Origin: Betaproteobacteria bacterium | GTDB taxonomy: Bacteria; Pseudomonadota; Gammaproteobacteria; Burkholderiales; SG8-39 | Reading direction: 5' to 3' | DNA length: 64,000 bases | Assembly: GCA_016210745.1 (NCBI GenBank) | Contig: JACQTO010000149.1 | Span: forward strand, 1-64,000 | Shown here: positions 19,200-27,147 of the stretch, one piece after another | How positions within the stretch are numbered: position 1 is the stretch's first letter | Layout: each line of letters opens with the position of its first letter | The notes under the pieces: model-generated | Told to the model about the DNA's origin: nothing | Seen by the model: the letters and a program-made list of their open reading frames with translations, nothing else | Databases searched by the model: none | Position numbers and translations under genes: made by a program

Positions 19200-20459
19200 T
19201 CAGGCCGCACCGGAGGTCGATTCTGCCCGATCGTCAAACAATTCCAGATTGAGTTGGTTCTTTTCCTCGGCGGTTGAATCCGCTGCGGGCGGCGCGGGCA
19301 AAGCGTCGGCCTTGCACAAGCTGCCTGCGCGCACGCCAAGCAATCGAAGCCGCCGTTCCAGGGGCTGCTTCCTGAGGCATTGACCGGCCCAATGGCGAAT
19401 CAGCTGTGCATTCTGGGTGTGCCGAGGCAACGTCAGCTCACGGGTGGATATCCTGAAATTGTCGTAGCGCAATTTCACACCGATGGTTTTCGCAACGTAT
19501 CCCTTGCGTACCAAGTCCGCGGCGAGTTGCTCGCACAAGCGGGTGAAGATGGCGCCCAGAGCCTCGCGATCCGAGCGCGCGTGCAGGTCGCGCTCGAAGG
19601 TCGTCTCGCGGCTGACCGATTTCGGTTCGCGGAAAGTCACCACGGGGCGCTCGTCGCGGCCATGCGCGGCCTCGTGCAGCCACGTTCCGTAATTGGCGCC
19701 GAATTCATCGATCAGCCGCTGCGGGTCCGCGCCGGCCAGCTCGCCGATAGTCCCAATGCCCAGAGCCTCCAACTTGGCGCTCGCTTTGGGGCCGATGCCG
19801 TTGATGCGCCGCGCCGGAAGCGGCCAGATGCGCTCGGGCATGTCCGCATGGGTGAGAATGGTCAGCCCGTCGGGCTTGTCGAGCTCGGAACAGATCTTGG
19901 ACAGGAGTTTATTGGGGGTGATGCCGATGGAGCACGTCAGTCCTGTGGCCTGGCGTACCGCGGACTTGATGCGCTGGGCCAGCTCGCGCAGGCCCGCATA
20001 TGCGCGACCGCCGGCATCGCTCGCCATATTTGCAGCGACGGCATCCTGCGCGCCGGCCACATCGGTGAGATCGATGTAGATTTCGTCGATGCCGCGATCT
20101 TCGATGACCGGGGTCAGCTCGGCGACTGCGGCCTTGAACAGACGTGAATACCTGCGGTATTCGTCGAAGTCGGTCGGAAGCAGAACCGCATCGGGTGCGA
20201 GCACCGCTGCTTTCATCAGCCCCATTCCCGAATGCACGCCCAGGGCCCGGGCTTCGTACGTCGCGGTCGTGACCACGCCTCTGCCGACGTAGTCGTGGGC
20301 CAGCGCGAAGCGGCACGATCCGTCCGCCTGCACCACCGGTTGGTGGCGCCGGCCGCCGCCCACGATCACCGGGCGCGCGCGCAGCTCCGGGTAGCGCAGC
20401 AACTCCACGGACGCGTAGAAGGCGTCCATGTCAAGGTGAGCGATCCATCGCAAGGGCAT
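19200..20459 (-). CDS. dinB: DNA polymerase IV (Y family)
   Basis: A 419-residue translesion polymerase. Catalytic motifs are the first metal site AHLDMDAFYASVE and the GIDEIYIDLTD acidic pair; the helix-hairpin-helix region is PARRINGIGPKASAKLEALG; the little-finger domain follows. The C-terminus carries QLNLELFDD, a match to the beta-clamp binding motif. An insertion (about residues 33-60) between the first metal site and the tyrosine/arginine region contains HQPVVQADGSCRFALAHDY, longer than in E. coli DinB. Convergent with the flippase gene, 22 nt apart. No LexA box was recognised upstream. Confidence 0.93.
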   Translation of the reverse strand: MPLRWIAHLDMDAFYASVELLRYPELRARPVIVGGGRRHQPVVQADGSCRFALAHDYVGRGVVTTATYEARALGVHSGMGLMKAAVLAPDAVLLPTDFDEYRRYSRLFKAAVAELTPVIEDRGIDEIYIDLTDVAGAQDAVAANMASDAGGRAYAGLRELAQRIKSAVRQATGLTCSIGITPNKLLSKICSELDKPDGLTILTHADMPERIWPLPARRINGIGPKASAKLEALGIGTIGELAGADPQRLIDEFGANYGTWLHEAAHGRDERPVVTFREPKSVSRETTFERDLHARSDREALGAIFTRLCEQLAADLVRKGYVAKTIGVKLRYDNFRISTRELTLPRHTQNAQLIRHWAGQCLRKQPLERRLRLLGVRAGSLCKADALPAPPAADSTAEEKNQLNLELFDDRAESTSGAA

Positions 20460-20526
20460 TCAGGTTCCCGATCAGGGTGCAACTCGGAGTTCGGCGAGAA
20501 GATTGTGCTTACCGGTCTCTATCCTA

Positions 20527-20676
20527 CCTAAGCCGGACGAGCCGGAGCCAAGGAGCTGATTTTGCCGTTTATCAATCTCCCCTTTTAGTGCAGTTGCTTG
20601 CAGCTGCACTAAAAGGGGAGACGAATTTAGAGACCCAATCTTCGCCAAATTCGTCAACAATAGACTTGTAAGCGAC
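20527..20676 (+). repeat. Hairpin repeat family, copy B (stem class 2)
   Basis: Full-length copy of 150 bp, beginning CCTAAGCCGGACGAGCCGG and ending CTTGTAAGCGAC. The stem occupies 20577-20620 with 21-nt arms starting CTCCCCTTTTAGTGCAG and a TT loop; the only non-Watson-Crick position is a G.U pair. The right flank reads CCCAATCTTCGCCAAATTCG. It lies between the dinB start and livH, a divergent intergenic region, and is in opposite orientation to copy C on the other side of livH. Confidence 0.92.
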
Positions 20677-20797
20677 CAAGCGCCTAACAGGCAACCATAT
20701 TAAGCGCTTCCTATCGCGTAAAATGCGGCGCCGATGGCGCGCCGTGGTAGCCTTGACGCCACTGCCCGAACGCGCCTAGCCCGGAGTCGCAGCGCAC
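20677..20797 (+). other. Leader region of livHMGF
   Basis: The rest of the 338-nt dinB-livH gap after repeat B. TAAAAT at 20720-20725 is a possible -10 box for the liv genes, with TTAAGC at 20701-20706 a weak -35. Apart from this and the repeat, no gene or structured RNA was recognised in the gap. Confidence 0.35.
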
Positions 20798-21784
20798 GTG
20801 GACATTTTCCTGCAGCAACTGATCAACGGCCTGACCCTGGGCAGCGTCTATGCCATGGTTGCCCTCGGCTACACCATGGTCTACGGGATTATCCAGTTGA
20901 TCAACTTCGCGCACGGCGAAGTGGTCATGATCGGCGCCATGATCGCGCTCAGCGTGATCTCGCTCCTGGCCAAGGCCGGCGTGCACCCGGTGCTCGCCGT
21001 GCTCCTCGGCATGGCCTGCGCGGTGCCCGCGTGCATGGCTGTCGGCTACGTGATGGAGCGCGTTGCCTACCGCCCGTTGCGGGGCGCGCCGCGCCTTGCG
21101 CCGCTGATCACCGCGATCGGCATTTCTATCGTCCTGCAACATCTGGGGCTGATGATCTGGAGCCGCAACTACCTCGTATTTCCACAAATCATCCGCACCG
21201 AATCGTACCCGATCGGCGGTGCGACCATCACCAACGTGCAGATAGCGATCATCCTGATCGCCCTCGCCATGATGGCCGCGCTCGCGATGGTCGTCTACCG
21301 CACCAGTCTGGGCAGGGCGATGCGCGCCACGGCACAGAACCTGCAGGTAGCGGGACTGATGGGCATCGATATCGATCGCATCATTTCCGCAACTTTCATC
21401 ATCGGCGCCGCCCTCGCCGCCGTTGCCGGGGTGATGGTGGGGAGCTATTACGGCGTCGCGCACTATACGATGGGCTCGCTGCTGGGCCTGAAGGCGTTTT
21501 CGGCGGCGGTGCTGGGTGGCATCGGCAATCTGCCAGGGGCGGTGCTGGGCGGGGTGCTGCTCGGCGTCGTCGAGGCCCTGGGGGCCGGCTACATCGGCGA
21601 TATCACGGATCTGTGTCACTTCGCCGGACTGTCCGAAGTGCTCAAGAGCCGCTGCAGCGAGGATCCGCATCTGGTTCTTATGGGCTCCAATTATCAGGAC
21701 GTATTTGCCTTCCTGGTGTTGATCGCGGTGTTGGTATTGCGCCCTTCCGGGCTGCTGGGCGAGCGCGTGGGGGATAGAGCGTAA
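20798..21784 (+). CDS. livH: Branched-chain amino acid ABC transporter permease LivH
   Basis: A 328-residue inner-membrane permease, starting with GTG (MDIFLQQLINGLTLGSVYA). Family marks are GYTMVYGIIQLINFAHGE, the AMRATAQN cytoplasmic loop with NLQVAGLMGIDIDR, and LKAFSAAVLGGIGNLPGA. It forms the transmembrane pair with LivM and is powered by LivG and LivF. One oddity: between GAGYIGDI and GSNYQDVFAF there is an extra stretch of about 20 residues containing two cysteines (DLCHFAG and SRCSEDP) that is not usual in LivH. It is flanked on both sides by inverted hairpin repeats. Confidence 0.92.
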   Translation: MDIFLQQLINGLTLGSVYAMVALGYTMVYGIIQLINFAHGEVVMIGAMIALSVISLLAKAGVHPVLAVLLGMACAVPACMAVGYVMERVAYRPLRGAPRLAPLITAIGISIVLQHLGLMIWSRNYLVFPQIIRTESYPIGGATITNVQIAIILIALAMMAALAMVVYRTSLGRAMRATAQNLQVAGLMGIDIDRIISATFIIGAALAAVAGVMVGSYYGVAHYTMGSLLGLKAFSAAVLGGIGNLPGAVLGGVLLGVVEALGAGYIGDITDLCHFAGLSEVLKSRCSEDPHLVLMGSNYQDVFAFLVLIAVLVLRPSGLLGERVGDRA

Positions 21785-21786
21785 AG

Positions 21787-22006
21787 GCGGGATTCAGGGG
21801 GCAGGATTCAGGATCTAGGATTTAGTCGCTTACAAGTTTACTGTCGACAAATTTGGCGAAGATTGGGTTTCTAAATTCGTCTCCCCCTTTTCGTGCAGTT
21901 GCTTGCAACTGCACGAAAAGGGGGAGATTGATAAACGGCAAAACCAGCTTCCTTGGTTCCGGCTCGTCCGACTTAGGATTGAGGATTTTGGATTGAGGAT
22001 TGAGGT
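21787..22006. repeat. Short GGATTNAGGAT direct repeats around repeat copy C
   Basis: Runs of GGATTCAGG, GGATCTAGGATTT (21789-21823) precede copy C, and AGGATTGAGGATTTTGGATTGAGG (listed here as separate 11-mers, about 21976-22006) follow it. This low-complexity purine-rich sequence resembles slippage-prone DNA and may mark the insertion borders of the repeat. Confidence 0.4.
21825..21977 (-). repeat. Hairpin repeat family, copy C (stem class 2, reverse orientation)
   Basis: A full-length copy, reverse-oriented relative to A, B and E. Read on the minus strand it starts CCTAAGTCGGACGAGCCGG and ends CTTGTAAGCGAC. The stem at 21881-21926 has perfect 22-nt arms starting CTCCCCCTTTTCGTGCAG with a TT loop. 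It occupies the livH-livM junction, so the liv messenger RNA would carry this hairpin between the two permease cistrons. Confidence 0.92.
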
Positions 22007-23075
22007 GCGCGATTTGCGGAAGGGCTCCCCGTTCTTGATTTGGGGCGCGATGGTGCTGCTCGCGATGGCGCTGCTTGCGCTGCCGTTTGCGCTTGCCGCG
22101 GTGGGCACTGCCTGGGTGCGCATCACCAACCTTGCCATCTTGTTTGTCGTGCTCTCGCTCGGCTTGAACATCGTGGTCGGCTTTGCCGGCCTGCTCGACT
22201 TGGGGTATATCGCGTTCTATGCCGTCGGCGCCTATACCTACGCGCTGCTCGCCTCGCCTCATTTCGGGCTGCACCTGCCGTTCTGGATCGCGGTGCCGAT
22301 CGGCGCGGCGCTCTCCGGAATTTTCGGCATCCTGCTCGGCGCCCCGACGCTGAAACTGCGCGGCGATTATCTCGCCATCGTCACGCTGGGTTTCGGCGAG
22401 ATCGTGCGCATCATTCTCAATAACCTGTCACAGCCGATCAATATCACCAACGGACCGCAGGGCATATCCAGAATCGACCCCATCCGCATCGGCGGCATCG
22501 ATCTTTCCAAGACCGAGACCTTTCTCGGTCTGGCCTTCAGCGGCCCGGGGAAGTACTACTACCTGTTGCTCGCGGTGATGCTGGCGGTGATCTTCATCAG
22601 TGTGCGCCTGCAAAACTCGCGCATCGGCCGCGCTTGGGAGGCAATCCGCGAGGACGAAATCGCGGCGCGCTCGATGGGCATCAATACCACCCGCATCAAG
22701 CTGCTCGCCTTTGCCATGGGGGCTTCGTTCGGCGGTGTTGCGGGCGGCATGTTCTCCGCCATTCAGGGATTCATTTCGCCCGAGAGCTTCGTGCTGGTCG
22801 AGTCGATCATGGTGCTCTCCATGGTGGTGCTGGGCGGCATGGGCAATGTCTGGGGCGTGGTCCTGGGCGCCGTGTTGCTTTCCTACGTGCCCGAACTGCT
22901 GCGCTACACGGTCGCGCCCCTGCAGCAGTCGCTGTTCGGAAAAATGATCATCGAACCCGAGGTCATTCGCATGCTGCTGTTCGGCATGGCGCTCGTGCTC
23001 GTCATGATCTTTCGGCCGGCCGGCATTTGGCCCTCGGCAGTGCGACAGCGCGAGCTCGCAGGGCCACGGCAATGA
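22005..23075 (+). CDS. livM: Branched-chain amino acid ABC transporter permease LivM
   Basis: A permease of about 356 residues with 9-10 membrane segments. Family marks include LGLNIVVGFAGLLDLGYIAF, TLKLRGDYLAIVTLGFGEI, NITNGPQGIS and the loop AIREDEIAARSMGINT, ending LRPAG-type FRPAGIWP. The frame is open back into repeat copy C, but that part is repeat-derived. I place the start at the GTG of VRDLRKGSPFL (22005); an ATG at 22050 is the alternative and would shorten the first helix. It partners LivH; the gap to livG contains repeat D. Confidence 0.9.
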   Translation: MRDLRKGSPFLIWGAMVLLAMALLALPFALAAVGTAWVRITNLAILFVVLSLGLNIVVGFAGLLDLGYIAFYAVGAYTYALLASPHFGLHLPFWIAVPIGAALSGIFGILLGAPTLKLRGDYLAIVTLGFGEIVRIILNNLSQPINITNGPQGISRIDPIRIGGIDLSKTETFLGLAFSGPGKYYYLLLAVMLAVIFISVRLQNSRIGRAWEAIREDEIAARSMGINTTRIKLLAFAMGASFGGVAGGMFSAIQGFISPESFVLVESIMVLSMVVLGGMGNVWGVVLGAVLLSYVPELLRYTVAPLQQSLFGKMIIEPEVIRMLLFGMALVLVMIFRPAGIWPSAVRQRELAGPRQ

Positions 23076-23114
23076 ACGGGTGCCTGGGTGTTAGCGGGAA
23101 ATGCGGCAACGGCA

Positions 23115-23268
23115 GTCACCGACGAGTTGACGGTTGACGATCCCGGCGAAGCATTTGGCGTTGTTTGGGTCTCGTGTTTTCGCGCAGTTGCAACTTCGCA
23201 ACTGCGTGAAAACACGAGATCGATAAGGGCAAAATCAGTCTCATTGGTTCTGGCTATGGCGGCTTAGG
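23115..23268 (-). repeat. Hairpin repeat family, copy D (stem class 1, reverse orientation)
   Basis: Read on the minus strand this copy starts CCTAAGCCGCCATAGCC and closely matches copy A in both flank (ACCAATGAG, GATTTTGCCC) and stem. The stem at 23171-23218 has arms starting CTCGTGTTTTCGCGCAG with one G.U pair and one mismatch near the loop. It fills the livM-livG junction and ends 8 nt before the livG ATG, so it may also touch the livG ribosome site. Confidence 0.9.
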
Positions 23269-23276
23269 CGCTGACG

Positions 23277-24074
23277 ATGACGCAAGTGCTACTCGAGTGC
23301 ACAAATGTTTCCAAGCGCTTTGGCGGCGTCGTCGCGCTCTCCAACGTCGGCTTTAGCATCCAGCGCGGCGACATCTACGGCCTGATCGGCCCGAACGGGG
23401 CGGGCAAGACGACCCTGTTCAACGTGCTGACCGGAATTTACGCGCCCAACGAGGGCCGCTTTGCCCTCGAGGGCGCCGACGTGACGGGGCTCTCGCCGGA
23501 TAGAATCGCCGCGCGCGGCATCGCCCGCACCTTCCAGAATATTCGCCTGTTTGCAAACCTCTCGGCGCTCGAGAATGTGATGATCGGGCGTCATGTGCGG
23601 ACCCGGGCCGGGGTCATCGGCGCCATCCTGCGTGACGCGCGCACACGCGCCGAGGAATCGGCGATCGAGCGCCGCGCGCTCGAGTTGCTGGAATACGTCG
23701 GCATCGGCGATCGCGCCAACGATGCCGCCGGGAGTCTTGCCTACGGCGATCAACGGCGTCTGGAGATCGCGCGCGCGCTGGCCACCGAGCCCCGGCTGCT
23801 CGCGCTCGATGAGCCGGTGGCCGGCATGAACGCCACCGAAACCGTTGCGCTCAAGGCGTTGCTCGAGCGCATCCGCGCCGATGGGACGACCATTCTGCTG
23901 ATCGAACACGACGTGCGGCTGGTCATGGCAGTGTGCGACCGCGTGCTGGTGCTCGACTACGGCGTCCCGATCGCCGAGGGCGCGCCTTCGGAGGTGCGCC
24001 GCGACGCCAAGGTCATCGAAGCGTATCTGGGCGGCGCCGATGCCGACGCGACCGGTGGCGCAGCCGCGCAATGA
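23277..24074 (+). CDS. livG: Branched-chain amino acid ABC transporter ATP-binding protein LivG
   Basis: A 265-residue ABC ATPase. Walker A is GPNGAGKTTLFN, the Q-loop lies in ARTFQNIRLF, the signature is a diverged LAYGDQRRLEIARAL, Walker B is LLALDEPVAGMN, and the H-loop is LLIEHDVRLVM. The VAGMNATET region and C-terminal IAEGAP are typical of LivG. It is cytoplasmic, paired with LivF. The stop overlaps the livF start (ATGA). Confidence 0.94.
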   Translation: MTQVLLECTNVSKRFGGVVALSNVGFSIQRGDIYGLIGPNGAGKTTLFNVLTGIYAPNEGRFALEGADVTGLSPDRIAARGIARTFQNIRLFANLSALENVMIGRHVRTRAGVIGAILRDARTRAEESAIERRALELLEYVGIGDRANDAAGSLAYGDQRRLEIARALATEPRLLALDEPVAGMNATETVALKALLERIRADGTTILLIEHDVRLVMAVCDRVLVLDYGVPIAEGAPSEVRRDAKVIEAYLGGADADATGGAAAQ

Positions 24075-24784
24075 AACTCCTCGAGATCGAGGGCCTCAAG
24101 GTGAGCTACGGCGGCATCCGCGCCGTGAAACAGGTGGACCTGGAACTGCGGGAGGGCGAATTCGTCTGTCTGATCGGCGCCAACGGCGCAGGCAAAACGA
24201 CGACGCTGAAGGCGATTTGCGGCATGCTGCGCGCCGGCGGCGGCGTGCTGCGCTATGCCGGTGAGGACATCAGCGGTCTGCCGACGTTCGCGCTGGTGCG
24301 CAAGGGCCTAGTGATGGTGCCCGAGGGCCGCGGCATCTTCCCGCAACTCACCGTCGAGGAAAATCTGCGTATAGGCGCCTATGCGCGCAACGACGCCGGC
24401 GTTGCCCCGGACCTGGAGAGGATGTACGCGCTGTTTCCGCGGTTGAGGGAACGGCGCGGCCAGACCGGCGGCACGCTCTCCGGGGGCGAGCAGCAGATGC
24501 TTGCCATCGGACGCGCGCTCATGAGCCGGCCACGGCTGCTGCTGCTCGATGAACCCAGCATGGGCCTGGCGCCGATCATGGTGCAAAAGGTGTTCGATAC
24601 GGTTCAGGCCGTCGCGCGCGAGGGTGTGACGATATTGCTGGTCGAACAGAACGCGAGGCTCGCCCTCGCGCTGGCCTCGCGAGGCTACGTCATGGAAAGC
24701 GGCGCGATCACGCTCTCGGGGGAGGCCGGGGCGCTGCTTGCCGACCCGCGCGTGCGCGCTGCGTACCTGGGTGAGGCGCTGTAG
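24071..24784 (+). CDS. livF: Branched-chain amino acid ABC transporter ATP-binding protein LivF
   Basis: A 237-residue ABC ATPase. Walker A is GANGAGKTTTLK, the signature is LSGGEQQMLAIGRAL, Walker B is LLLLDEPSMGLAP, and the H-loop is LLVEQNARLAL. GLVMVPEGRGIFPQLTVEENL is characteristic of LivF. The start at 24071 is fixed by the 4-nt overlap with livG. Last gene of the liv cluster. Confidence 0.94.
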   Translation: MKLLEIEGLKVSYGGIRAVKQVDLELREGEFVCLIGANGAGKTTTLKAICGMLRAGGGVLRYAGEDISGLPTFALVRKGLVMVPEGRGIFPQLTVEENLRIGAYARNDAGVAPDLERMYALFPRLRERRGQTGGTLSGGEQQMLAIGRALMSRPRLLLLDEPSMGLAPIMVQKVFDTVQAVAREGVTILLVEQNARLALALASRGYVMESGAITLSGEAGALLADPRVRAAYLGEAL

Positions 24785-24785
24785 A

Positions 24786-24870
24786 GAAATTGGGGTCAGA
24801 GTAACATTTCCTCGGACCGATGCCGAAACGGGTAGCAGCGTTGGGGAAATGTTACTCTGACCCCAATTTC
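24786..24870. repeat. 26-bp inverted repeat of the GGGGTCAGAGTAAC type
   Basis: Perfect 26-nt arms (24786-24811 and 24845-24870), each reading outward-to-inward GAAATTGGGGTCAGAGTAAC and onward to TTTCC, separated by 33 nt. Similar GGGGTCAGAGTAA sequences recur, to my recollection, around REP-associated tyrosine transposases in many proteobacteria, so this may be a REPIN-like mobile hairpin; no transposase is nearby. The right arm forms the last codons and stop of the reductase gene on the minus strand. Confidence 0.8.
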
Positions 24871-25892
24871 GCCCCGGCGAGATCGGCCGCGGTGGTAAAC
24901 GAGTCGGCGAAGAACTCCTCTTCGGGCAGCTTGCACTTCAGGGTGAAATCGCGCCGTGCCGAATCGACCATCACCGGAACGCCGCAGGCGTAGACCTGGT
25001 AGCCCGAGAGGTCGGGAAAATCTTCCATGACGGCGCGGTGCACCAGGCCCGTGCGGCCCTTCCAGTCATCCTCGGCCAGCGCCTCGGAGATCACGGGAAC
25101 GTAGCTGAAGTTCGCGTGCTCGCTCGTCCACTGGATGGGCAGTTCGGACCGGTATAGATCGCGTGGGCGGCGAGCGCCCCAGTAGAGCGTCATCGAACGC
25201 GCGATACCCTTGGTGAACGCGTCTTCGATGATGGACTTGATCGGCGCGAAACCGGTGCCGCCGGCGACGAAGACGATCGGTTTGCTGCTGTCTTCGCGCA
25301 GGAAGAACGTGCCGTGGGGGCCCTCGATGCGCAGGATGTCTCGCACCTTCAGCTTGCTGAACACGTGCTCGGTGAACGCGCCCCCGGGAACGCGGCGGAC
25401 ATGGAGCTCGAGCGCTTCCTCCGCGGGCGTATTCGCCATGGAAAAGCCGCGTCGCTGCCCGTCCTTGAGCAAGATGTCCAGATACTGCCCGGGGAGAAAC
25501 TGCAATCGTTCGGTGGCCGGCAGCTTCAGGTAGACGATCGCGACATCATCGGTGGGTCGCTCGATAGCCTGCACCCGCGTGGGCAGCAATCGCAGCGGAA
25601 TATCACCGACCGCGCGTACCTCACGCGCCTCGATGACGAGATCGGATAGTGCTATGGCCTGGCAGAAGAGCGCCAGCCCCGATTGGCGCTCCGGGGCGGA
25701 CAGGGCCGACTCGGAGTAGGTTCCGAGGTCGGCGGTGCCCTCGATGATCTTCCCCTTGCAGCTGCCACAGGCGCCGTCGCGGCAGGCATGCGGCAGCGCC
25801 AGCCCCGCGCGCAGGCCCGCCGCGAGGATGGTTTCGCCCGCTTCGGCTTCGAATTGGTGCCCGGTATTGCGGATGCTGATCTGGTAGCCCAT
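24852..25892 (-). CDS. 2Fe-2S ferredoxin-NAD(P)H reductase, AscD/CDP-6-deoxy-delta-3,4-glucoseen reductase-like
   Basis: A 346-residue flavoprotein. The N-terminal plant-type ferredoxin (about 1-95) has ligands ACRDGACGSCKGK and a fourth cysteine in ALFCQAIA. A ferredoxin-reductase module follows: FAD site RGFSMANTP, and NAD(P)H site FVAGGTGFAPIKSI, ending near VYACGVPVMVDSARR. Such proteins pass electrons from NAD(P)H to oxygenases or deoxysugar enzymes; the partner here is unknown. The ATG at 25892 (MGYQISIRNTGHQFEAE) starts the ferredoxin strand directly. The C-terminal KLGSE and stop are encoded by an inverted-repeat arm. Confidence 0.88.
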   Translation of the reverse strand: MGYQISIRNTGHQFEAEAGETILAAGLRAGLALPHACRDGACGSCKGKIIEGTADLGTYSESALSAPERQSGLALFCQAIALSDLVIEAREVRAVGDIPLRLLPTRVQAIERPTDDVAIVYLKLPATERLQFLPGQYLDILLKDGQRRGFSMANTPAEEALELHVRRVPGGAFTEHVFSKLKVRDILRIEGPHGTFFLREDSSKPIVFVAGGTGFAPIKSIIEDAFTKGIARSMTLYWGARRPRDLYRSELPIQWTSEHANFSYVPVISEALAEDDWKGRTGLVHRAVMEDFPDLSGYQVYACGVPVMVDSARRDFTLKCKLPEEEFFADSFTTAADLAGAKLGSE

Positions 25893-25910
25893 AGGCGCTG
25901 CGCGAGCGTT

Positions 25911-25916
25911 TACAAT
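25911..25916 (+). promoter_or_regulatory. TACAAT -10 box placed for a leaderless transcript
   Basis: TACAAT ends 6 nt before the ATG at 25923, so transcription should begin on the start codon itself. The spacing is identical to that at 16131. The divergent reductase gene starts only 30 nt away, leaving no room for a conventional leader. Confidence 0.5.
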
Positions 25917-25922
25917 TCGGGT

Positions 25923-26792
25923 ATGAAACGGCTTCTCGTCATTGGATGCGGCGACGTGGCCCGGCGTGCCCTGCCAACATGGCTCGCGCGCTACCGCGTC
26001 TCGGCTTTGCTGCGTGCCCCCGATGCCAAACTCGCTTCGGCCGGCGTGCAGGTAATCCGCGGCGACCTCGACCGCCCCGAAACGCTTGCCGCGCTTGCCT
26101 CGAGTGCCGATTTGGTCGCGCATCTCGCACCGCCGGGTGAAAGCGGTGCGCGCGACCAGCGCACCCGAAACCTGGTGGCCTCGCTCGGAGCGGGCGCCAT
26201 GCTACCACAGCGGATTGTGTACGTGAGCACCAGCGGCGTCTACGGCGACTGCGCCGGCGAGCGGATCGACGAATCGCGGGCGACGAACCCGCAGACCGAG
26301 CGCGCAATCCGGCGCGTCGATGCGGAGACCGTGCTTCGCGAATGGGGGCGAAAACACGGCCTCCCGGTCCTCGTATTGCGCGCGCCGGGAATTTACGCCG
26401 CCGAGCGCCTGCCGCTGGAGTTGCTGCGGCGGGGAACGCCGGTGCTGAGGGCTGCGGAGGACAGCTACACCAACCACATCCATGCCGACGATTTCGCGGC
26501 CATTGTGAGCGAGGCGCTGGAGCGCGGTGCACCCGGCGCCTACAACGCCTCCGACGACGGCGAGATGAAAATGGGAGACTGGTTCGACCTGGTCGCCGAT
26601 CGCTGCGGGCTGCCGCGGGCGGCGCGGGTATCGCGCGCAGAGGCGCAGAAACTCATTCCGCCCGGACTGCTGTCGTTCATGAACGAATCGAGGCGGCTCC
26701 TGAACGGGCGCATGAAAGAAGAACTAGGACTGCAATTGCGTTACCCGACTGTGTTCGAAGGCGTGCCGCGGCGCGTCGGCACGGGAGATTAA
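25923..26792 (+). CDS. NAD(P)-binding SDR/epimerase-type protein (YeeZ-like)
   Basis: A 289-residue Rossmann-fold protein of the extended short-chain dehydrogenase type. Cofactor motif LVIGCGDVARRAL is an atypical GxGxxx glycine pattern; then IVYVSTSGVYGDCAGE, LRAPGIYAAERLPLE and NHIHADDFAAIV. The catalytic YxxxK is not obvious, as in YeeZ-type and other atypical SDRs. Substrate unknown. Divergent from the ferredoxin reductase, with a shared promoter region of only 30 nt, and 17 nt before cutA. Confidence 0.83.
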   Translation: MKRLLVIGCGDVARRALPTWLARYRVSALLRAPDAKLASAGVQVIRGDLDRPETLAALASSADLVAHLAPPGESGARDQRTRNLVASLGAGAMLPQRIVYVSTSGVYGDCAGERIDESRATNPQTERAIRRVDAETVLREWGRKHGLPVLVLRAPGIYAAERLPLELLRRGTPVLRAAEDSYTNHIHADDFAAIVSEALERGAPGAYNASDDGEMKMGDWFDLVADRCGLPRAARVSRAEAQKLIPPGLLSFMNESRRLLNGRMKEELGLQLRYPTVFEGVPRRVGTGD

Positions 26793-26809
26793 GAACCTAA
26801 GGGAATGTC

Positions 26810-27139
26810 ATGACCGATGCACTGCTTGTTTTGACCAACGTCCCCGACCGCGAGACGGCGGAAAAGCTGGCCGCAAGCCTCGTCGGCGAACATCTGGCGG
26901 CCTGCGTCAATATACTCGCCCCGTGCCGGTCGGTGTACCGCTGGAAAGGCGCGCTCGAGAGCGCCGAGGAGCACCCGATGCTGATCAAAACCACCTCGGA
27001 GCGCTACTCGGCGCTGGAACTTGCCATCCGGGTCGCGCACCCCTATGAACTACCCGAGATTATCGCTGTCCCATTGGCGGCGGGTTTCCCGGGCTACCTC
27101 GAGTGGGTGGCCGCCGAGACCCGACCCCCAAAACAATAG
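26810..27139 (+). CDS. cutA: Divalent-cation tolerance protein CutA
   Basis: 109 residues, the full length of CutA1. Marks are LTNVPDRETAEKLAASLV, HLAACVNILAPCRSVYRWKG and HPYELPEIIAVPL. CutA forms a very stable trimer; it was linked to copper tolerance and DsbD in E. coli, but its molecular role is unresolved. It sits directly upstream of dsbD (8 nt gap), the same neighbourhood as in E. coli. Confidence 0.94.
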   Translation: MTDALLVLTNVPDRETAEKLAASLVGEHLAACVNILAPCRSVYRWKGALESAEEHPMLIKTTSERYSALELAIRVAHPYELPEIIAVPLAAGFPGYLEWVAAETRPPKQ

Positions 27140-27147
27140 GTTATCCC

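Noticed and set aside
25932-26532. Extension of the ferredoxin reductase to a 423-residue protein starting at 26123
   Set aside because: The extra 77 residues are antisense to the SDR gene and lack homology; the ferredoxin domain starts at the ATG at 25892.
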